From assembly GCA_027306955.1 (NCBI GenBank), contig DAHUXX010000054.1:1-10808 (forward strand): DNA of 10,808 bases, given 5' to 3'. This stretch comes from Acetobacteraceae bacterium. Lineage in GTDB: Bacteria; Pseudomonadota; Alphaproteobacteria; Acetobacterales; Acetobacteraceae. This document shows, one piece after another, positions 6,580 to 10,808 of the stretch. The position numbers and the translations under genes are program-made. The notes beneath the pieces were generated by a model. The model made no database searches. It worked only from the letters and a program-made list of their open reading frames with translations, and had not been told where the DNA came from. How positions within the stretch are numbered: position 1 is the first letter of the stretch; each line of letters starts with the position of its first letter.

Positions 6580-7824
6580 ATGAGAAAGCTGCTCGCGGGG
6601 CTCACCGCGCTGTTGGCCATGACCGGTGTGGGCGCCGGCGTTGCGCGCGCCGAGAACATCACCTTCTGGACCTGGCGCCAGGAGGACAAGGCTGCCTACA
6701 CCAAGCTGTTCGCCGAGTTCACCAAGGCCCACCCCGGCATCCATGTCCTTTTCCGCGCCTTTCCGCCCGCGGACTACCAGACCATCGTCTCTACCGCGCT
6801 CGCCGGCGGCAAGGGGCCGGACGTGCTGCACACCCGCGCCTATGGCGGGCTCGAGCAGCTCGCGAAGCCCGGCTACCTGCTGCAGTTGACGCCGCAGAAC
6901 GACCCTGAGCTCGCGAACCTTCCGGCATCCGCCAAGACGGCGCTCGCCGTTCGTTCCACCGGCAAAATCTACTCGTCCGCCTTCTCCACCCAGACGCTTG
7001 GCATCCTGGTGAACAGCAAGATCCTGGCCGAGGCGAAGGTGGCGGAGCCAAAAACCTGGGCCGAGCTGCTTGCCGCCTGCAAGGCGATCAAGGCCGCGGG
7101 CAAGATCTGCATCGCCAACGGCACCGCGACCGGCTGGATGGACGAGGTCTTCGCCGGCGACCTCACCGGCCCCTTGCTGGGCCAGCAATTCTTCAAGGAC
7201 GTCGTGGCTGGCAAGACCACGTTCAAGGACCAGAAATACACCACGGCGCTGGGCAGGCTCCTGGAGCTGAAGCCCTACATGCCGCCGGGGTTCACCGGCA
7301 TCGACTACCCCACGTCGCAGCAGCTCTTCCTCACCGGCCGGGCCGCGATGTTCGTGGGCGGCAGCTGGGAAATCGCCAATTTCCACAAGCAGAATCCGAA
7401 GCTGGCGATCGACTTCATGGCGCCGCCCGCGCCCGATGCGAACAGCCCGCAGCTGGTCTCGAAATTCTATGATGGCGGCTACGCGGTGGTGAAGAGCAGC
7501 AAGCACCAGAAGGCGGCGCTGGAACTCGTCGGCTTCATGGGCACGAAGCACTTCGGCGACCAGCTCGGCGCCATGCTCGGCGACATCTCGCCCATCGAGG
7601 GCGTGAAGCTCGCCGACCCGACGCTCGCCAAGGTCGCGGCCATGGACAAGCAATCCGTCCCCTACATCATGCTGGTCTCATTCCGTTACGAGAACCCAAC
7701 GGGCTCGGAGCTGCTCCAGGGGGCGTTGCAGAAGATGTTCGCGGGCTCGATGACGCCGCAGCAGGTCGGCGCCACCGTCACCGAAGGCATCGCCAAGTAC
7801 TACAAGCCCTTCCAGGGTAAGTGA
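6580..7824 (+). CDS. ABC transporter substrate-binding protein, family 1 (sugar type)
   Basis: A 414-residue extracellular solute-binding protein of the MalE/UgpB type. MRKLLAGLTALLAM... forms a Sec signal peptide with a likely ARA cleavage after residue 24, leaving ENITFWTWRQED, the usual first strand of family 1 proteins. Further blocks: KAHPGIHVLFRAFPPADYQT (hinge region), GGKGPDVLHT, GILVNSKILAEA, PKTWAELLAACKAIK, QLFLTGRAAMFVGGSWEI, and a C-terminal QVGATVTEGIAKYYK. A GGGAGAG ribosome-binding site (6568-6574) is 5 nt before ATG. It delivers a ligand, probably a carbohydrate or polyol, to the two permeases that follow; its TGA overlaps the first permease GTG by 4 nt (GTGA). The ligand cannot be read from the sequence. 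A Tat signal is absent here, unlike the preceding binding protein. Confidence 0.93.
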   Translation: MRKLLAGLTALLAMTGVGAGVARAENITFWTWRQEDKAAYTKLFAEFTKAHPGIHVLFRAFPPADYQTIVSTALAGGKGPDVLHTRAYGGLEQLAKPGYLLQLTPQNDPELANLPASAKTALAVRSTGKIYSSAFSTQTLGILVNSKILAEAKVAEPKTWAELLAACKAIKAAGKICIANGTATGWMDEVFAGDLTGPLLGQQFFKDVVAGKTTFKDQKYTTALGRLLELKPYMPPGFTGIDYPTSQQLFLTGRAAMFVGGSWEIANFHKQNPKLAIDFMAPPAPDANSPQLVSKFYDGGYAVVKSSKHQKAALELVGFMGTKHFGDQLGAMLGDISPIEGVKLADPTLAKVAAMDKQSVPYIMLVSFRYENPTGSELLQGALQKMFAGSMTPQQVGATVTEGIAKYYKPFQGK

Positions 7825-8747
7825 CAGCGGCGACGGCGCGCCGTCACGGGGTGCGGCGGGGGCTGTGGATTCTGCTCCTGCTCGCCCCCGGGGCGGCGGT
7901 GATGACGCTGTTCGTCGTGGTGCCGGTGCTCGGCGCCTTCGCCGACGCGTTCCGCAGCTTCCAGGGTCCGCGCCCTACCGGCTGGGTGGGTTTCGCCAAT
8001 CTGCGCGACGTAATCTTCGTCGCTCCCTACGCGGCGGCCACCTGGCGCGCGCTCTGGCACAACGTCCTCGTCTTCGCGAGCCTGATGGTGGTGCAGAACG
8101 GGCTCGCCTATCTCATCGCCTTCGCGCTCCTGAAGGCGCTGCCCGGCCATCGCGTGCATCAGGTGATCGTGTTCCTCCCCGTGGTGCTCTCGGCGATCGT
8201 CGTCGGCATCCTCTGGAAGGAACTGCTCAACCCCATCTTCGGCGCGGTCAACGAGTTGCTGGCGCTGACCGGCATCCAGGGCCCACCCTGGCTCGGCGAC
8301 GCGAGCACCGCGCTCGGTTCCATCATCGCGACGAATGCCTGGCACTGGATGGGCTTCCCGGCGCTGATCTTCCTCGCCGCGATGCAGCGTATCCCGAAGG
8401 AGACGCTGGAGGCCGCGCGCATCGACGGTGCCACGGACCGCGTGCTGATGGCGCGCATCATCTGGCCGCTCGTCGCGCCCGCGACGACCATCGTCGTCAT
8501 CCTCACCTTCATCGGCAGCTTCAACTGGTTCGAACTGCCCTACGTGATGACCGGGCTCGACGGCTCGCCGGGTGGAGCGACCGACGTGCTCGGCCTCCTG
8601 TTCTACCGCACCGCCTTCGGTGGCGTGAGTTCCGGGCTCGAGGATTTCGGCCATGGCAGCGCGCTCGCCGTGCTGATGTTCATCGTCGTCGCCGCCGTCT
8701 CGGCCGTGGCCCTGCGCATCCTTCGTGCGCGCGAGATCGAGCTGTGA
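7821..8747 (+). CDS. Sugar ABC transporter permease, MalF-type (CUT1)
   Basis: A 308-residue integral inner-membrane protein with about six hydrophobic segments: one near residues 13-36, then LVFASLMVVQNGLAYLIAFAL, IVFLPVVLSAIVVGILW, an IIATNAWHWMGFPALIFLAAM segment, IVVILTFIGSF, and the last near 280-298. The cytoplasmic EAA loop that docks on the ATPase starts at residue 197: EAARIDGATDRVLMARIIWPL, fitting EAAX3GX9IXLP with Trp before Pro. The pattern and the upstream family 1 binding protein place it as the MalF/UgpA-like half of a CUT1 channel. GTG start with 4-nt GTGA overlap to the binding-protein stop; AGGG (7814-7817) could be its ribosome-binding site. It lacks the large periplasmic insert seen in enterobacterial MalF, as is usual for most CUT1 permeases of this length. 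Confidence 0.93.
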   Translation: MTAATARRHGVRRGLWILLLLAPGAAVMTLFVVVPVLGAFADAFRSFQGPRPTGWVGFANLRDVIFVAPYAAATWRALWHNVLVFASLMVVQNGLAYLIAFALLKALPGHRVHQVIVFLPVVLSAIVVGILWKELLNPIFGAVNELLALTGIQGPPWLGDASTALGSIIATNAWHWMGFPALIFLAAMQRIPKETLEAARIDGATDRVLMARIIWPLVAPATTIVVILTFIGSFNWFELPYVMTGLDGSPGGATDVLGLLFYRTAFGGVSSGLEDFGHGSALAVLMFIVVAAVSAVALRILRAREIEL

Positions 8748-9562
8748 CGGAGCGCAACCGCCTTGCCTGGCAACTCCTGCTTGGCGCCAACGCCGTCGTC
8801 ATGATCTTCCCACTGCTGGTGATGCTGCTCTCGGCGACGCGCACCAACGCGGAAATCTTCGCTTCCCCCCTGGGCCTGCCGACCGGCGCGGCGTTCGCGA
8901 ACGTGGTGAAAGTCTGGCGGGAGACGAACTTCCCGCTCTACCTTGCCAATTCCCTCGTCGTGACGATGGGCTCGACCGCCGCGATCCTCGTCTTCGGCAC
9001 CATGGCTGCCTACGCGCTCGCCCGCTACGTGTTCCGCGGCGCCGGCCTCGTCTATCTCTTCTTCGTCGCCGGGCTGATGCTGCCGCTCAAGCTCGCGATC
9101 ATTCCGCTCTTCATCCAGCTCGACACGCTGCATCTCTTGAACACGCGGCTCGGCCTGATCCTGATCTATGTCGCGATAGGCCTGCCCTCGGCGGTGTTCA
9201 TCCTCACCGGCTTCCTGCGCACCCTGCCGGGCGAGCTCGAGGAATCCGCGCGCCTCGACGGCGCCTCGGAGCTCACGGTGATGCTGCGGATCATGCTGCC
9301 GCTGGCGCGCCCGGCGCTGGTCATCGCCGGCATCCAGAACGCGGTGCCGATCTGGAACGATTTCTTCTTCCCGCTGGTGATCCTGACGAGCGACCGGCTG
9401 AAGACGCTGCCACAGGGCCTCACCATCTTCATGGGCGAGTTCAACACGGATTGGGGCGTGCTGTTCGCGGGCCTGACACTGGCGGCGCTGCCCATCACGC
9501 TGGTCTATATCGTGCTCTCGCGCCAATTCATCGCCGGGCTCACGCAGGGTGCCATCAAGTAG
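8744..9562 (+). CDS. Sugar ABC transporter permease, MalG-type (CUT1)
   Basis: A 272-residue membrane protein, partner of the preceding permease. Hydrophobic segments include one near residues 8-31, SLVVTMGSTAAILVFGTMAA, VYLFFVAGLMLPLKLAII, LGLILIYVAIGLPSAVFIL and a final segment near 240-262. The EAA loop is ELEESARLDGASELTVMLRI (about 165-184), followed by MLPLARPAL, the classic MalG form. The typical TLPQGLTIFMGEF and DWGVLFAGLTLAALP blocks near the C-terminus are also MalG-like. The start is GTG 8744, overlapping the previous stop by 4 nt (GTGA), the same arrangement as between the binding protein and the first permease; the frame is open further upstream, but that part lies inside the preceding gene in another frame and is not coding. 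The gene ends 24 nt before the convergent thiC, so no ATPase gene follows. Confidence 0.93.
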   Translation: MTERNRLAWQLLLGANAVVMIFPLLVMLLSATRTNAEIFASPLGLPTGAAFANVVKVWRETNFPLYLANSLVVTMGSTAAILVFGTMAAYALARYVFRGAGLVYLFFVAGLMLPLKLAIIPLFIQLDTLHLLNTRLGLILIYVAIGLPSAVFILTGFLRTLPGELEESARLDGASELTVMLRIMLPLARPALVIAGIQNAVPIWNDFFFPLVILTSDRLKTLPQGLTIFMGEFNTDWGVLFAGLTLAALPITLVYIVLSRQFIAGLTQGAIK

Positions 9563-9586
9563 CACCCCGCGCGGGCCGGCTGCCGG

Positions 9587-10735
9587 TCATTTCCTCTCGT
9601 CGACGTAGATCTTGCTGCCGCCGGCGCGGAATGCCTCACTCATCTGCTCCATCCCCGCGTTGCGCTGCGCCTCGTCGCGGATGTCCTGCGTGATCTTCAT
9701 AGAGCAGAATTTTGGACCGCACATGGAACAGAAATGCGCGGTCTTGTGCGCCTCCTTGGGCAGCGTCTCGTCGTGGAAGGCGCGCGCCGTGTCGGGGTCG
9801 AGCCCGAGGTTGAACTGGTCCTCCCAGCGGAACTCGAACCGCGCCCGGCTGATCGCATCGTCGCGCAGCCGTGCCGAGGGGTGCCCCTTCGCCAGGTCCG
9901 CCGCATGCGCGGCGATCCGGTAGGTAATCACGCCGGTTTTGACATCGTCACGGTTGGGCAGGCCGAGGTGCTCCTTCGGCGTCACGTAGCAGAGCATCGC
10001 GGTGCCGAACCAGCCGATCATCGCCGCCCCGATCGCGGAGGTGATGTGGTCGTAGCCCGGCGCAAGATCGGTCGTGAGCGGGCCCAGCGTGTAGAACGGC
10101 GCCTCGCCGCAGGCGGCGAGCTGTTTGTCCATGTTGGCCTTGACCTTGTGCATCGGCACGTGGCCGGGTCCCTCGATCATCACCTGGCAGCCACGGTCCC
10201 ACGCGATCTTGGTCAGTTCCCCGAGCGTCTCCAGCTCGGCGAATTGCGCGGCGTCGTTGGCATCCGCCTGCGAGCCCGGCCGCAGCCCGTCGCCGAGCGA
10301 GAAGCTGACGTCGTAGGCACGCATGATGTCGCAGATCTCGTCGAAATGCGTGTACAGGAAACTCTCGCGGTGGTGGGCGAGGCACCAGCGCGCCATGATC
10401 GAGCCGCCGCGCGACACGATCCCCGTGGTCCGTCGGGCGGTGAGCGGGATATAGCCGAGCCGCACCCCGGCATGGATGGTGAAGTAATCGACGCCCTGTT
10501 CCGCCTGCTCGATGAGCGTGTCGCGGAACACCGCCCAGTCGAGCTTGTCGGGGTCGCCACCCACTTTCTCCAGCGCCTGGTAGATCGGCACCGTGCCGAT
10601 CGGCACCGGCGAGTTGCGCAGGATCCAGCTGCGGATGTTGTGGATGTTCCGCCCGGTCGAGAGGTCCATGACCGTGTCGGCACCCCAGCGGATCGCCCAG
10701 ACCAGCTTCTCCACCTCCTCGGCGGCGGAGGACGT
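9587..10735 (-). CDS. thiC: Phosphomethylpyrimidine synthase ThiC, C-terminal part (broken at 5' end)
   Basis: ThiC is the radical-SAM enzyme converting aminoimidazole ribotide to HMP phosphate for thiamine synthesis. About 382 residues of highly conserved sequence are visible: AEEVEKLVWAIRWGADTVMD, STGRNIHNIRSWILRNSPVP, FTIHAGV, SRGGSIMARWCLAHH, MIEGPGHVPMH, APGYDHITSAIGAAMIGW, CYVTPKEHLGLP and the C-terminal iron-sulfur motif CSMCGPKFC (9704-9730). The family match stops upstream of SSAAEEVEKL: the expected NANIGNSAV block is absent, and the frame, though open to the window edge, reads unrelated sequence (SKASRAARIAS) that is antisense to an aldehyde dehydrogenase. So about 230 N-terminal residues of a ~600-residue enzyme are missing from this locus. 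As it stands the product would not be a functional ThiC. Any thi-box riboswitch would lie beyond the missing 5' end. Confidence 0.93.
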   Translation of the reverse strand, partial: TSSAAEEVEKLVWAIRWGADTVMDLSTGRNIHNIRSWILRNSPVPIGTVPIYQALEKVGGDPDKLDWAVFRDTLIEQAEQGVDYFTIHAGVRLGYIPLTARRTTGIVSRGGSIMARWCLAHHRESFLYTHFDEICDIMRAYDVSFSLGDGLRPGSQADANDAAQFAELETLGELTKIAWDRGCQVMIEGPGHVPMHKVKANMDKQLAACGEAPFYTLGPLTTDLAPGYDHITSAIGAAMIGWFGTAMLCYVTPKEHLGLPNRDDVKTGVITYRIAAHAADLAKGHPSARLRDDAISRARFEFRWEDQFNLGLDPDTARAFHDETLPKEAHKTAHFCSMCGPKFCSMKITQDIRDEAQRNAGMEQMSEAFRAGGSKIYVDERK

Positions 10736-10808
10736 GGACGAGGCGATGCGCGCGGCGCGGGATGCCTTCGAGACCTGGCGGGACACCACGCCCGCCGAGC
10801 GCTCGCTC
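10719..10808 (+). pseudogene. Aldehyde dehydrogenase fragment, N-terminal region (partial, fused head-on to thiC)
   Basis: In plus-strand frame 10731 the sequence reads SAAEDVDEAMRAARDAFETW followed by RDTTPAERSL, running off the right edge. This is the characteristic N-terminal stretch of NAD(P)-dependent aldehyde dehydrogenases (pattern DVD-A-AAR-AF--W---P-ER), found about 30-60 residues into the protein. The true N-terminus is missing: upstream the same frame enters the antisense of thiC. An ATG at 10668 is in frame and open, so automatic callers could start a chimeric gene there. The match is short but specific; the substrate class cannot be told. Whether this is a genuine truncated gene or the product of mis-assembly is open. 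Confidence 0.72.

Noticed and set aside
5899..7653. 584-codon open frame on the minus strand spanning both binding-protein genes
   Set aside because: It is the antisense shadow of two well-supported genes in GC-rich DNA; its translation is low-complexity (Arg, Gly, Glu, His-rich) and resembles no family.
7865..8743. In-frame upstream extension of the MalG-type permease
   Set aside because: Its translation is Arg/Pro-rich and off-frame to the MalF-type permease; GTG 8744 gives a normal MalG-type N-terminus with a GTGA overlap.
9563..9586. Possible terminator between convergent permease and thiC genes
   Set aside because: The 24-base gap is GC-rich with short self-complementary pieces, but I could not draw a convincing stem-loop with a T-run.

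Overview
The window is GC-rich (roughly two thirds G+C by eye) with densely packed genes, GTG and TTG starts, and a gene order (pteridine-reductase-like SDR, folB, uvrC) that I associate with Alphaproteobacteria, most likely Rhodospirillales/Acetobacteraceae. The organism assignment is inference from gene content and style. No taxonomic marker gene is complete here.

Layout, left to right. (1) Positions 2-391, plus strand: the C-terminal end of pyruvate phosphate dikinase (ppdK). It is coupled through a TGATG overlap to an SDR oxidoreductase of the PTR1/FolM pteridine-reductase type (391-1170), followed by dihydroneopterin aldolase folB (TTG start at 1182, ideal Shine-Dalgarno). These form a small folate/pterin block. 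(2) Positions 1593-1831: an AT-rich island with several DnaA-box-like 9-mers ahead of uvrC (1832-3715), which encodes the nucleotide-excision-repair endonuclease subunit and carries all its expected catalytic and cysteine residues. A small hairpin lies between uvrC and the convergent next gene. (3) Positions 3761-4852, minus strand: an L-2-hydroxyglutarate-oxidase-like FAD enzyme. It diverges from a transporter cluster on the plus strand: a Tat-exported family 5 (peptide-type) solute-binding protein (4924-6513), a Sec-exported family 1 (sugar-type) solute-binding protein (6580-7824), and two CUT1-type permeases (7821-8747 and 8744-9562) joined by two GTGA overlaps. No ATPase gene is present. 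(4) Positions 9587 to about 10735, minus strand: the C-terminal part of thiC (phosphomethylpyrimidine synthase), convergent with the transporter.

The most notable observation is at the right edge. The thiC reading frame loses its family sequence at about 10720-10735, and from there to the end the plus strand reads instead as the N-terminal part of an aldehyde dehydrogenase. This is a head-on join of two partial genes across a short shared GC-rich stretch. It is either a real recombination breakpoint or a chimeric assembly. Apart from this junction, the unusual pairing of two unrelated binding proteins without an ATPase, and the AT-rich DnaA-box-like island, the region looks like ordinary chromosomal housekeeping and transport genes. 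I see no mobile element, CRISPR array, tRNA, rRNA or defence system.
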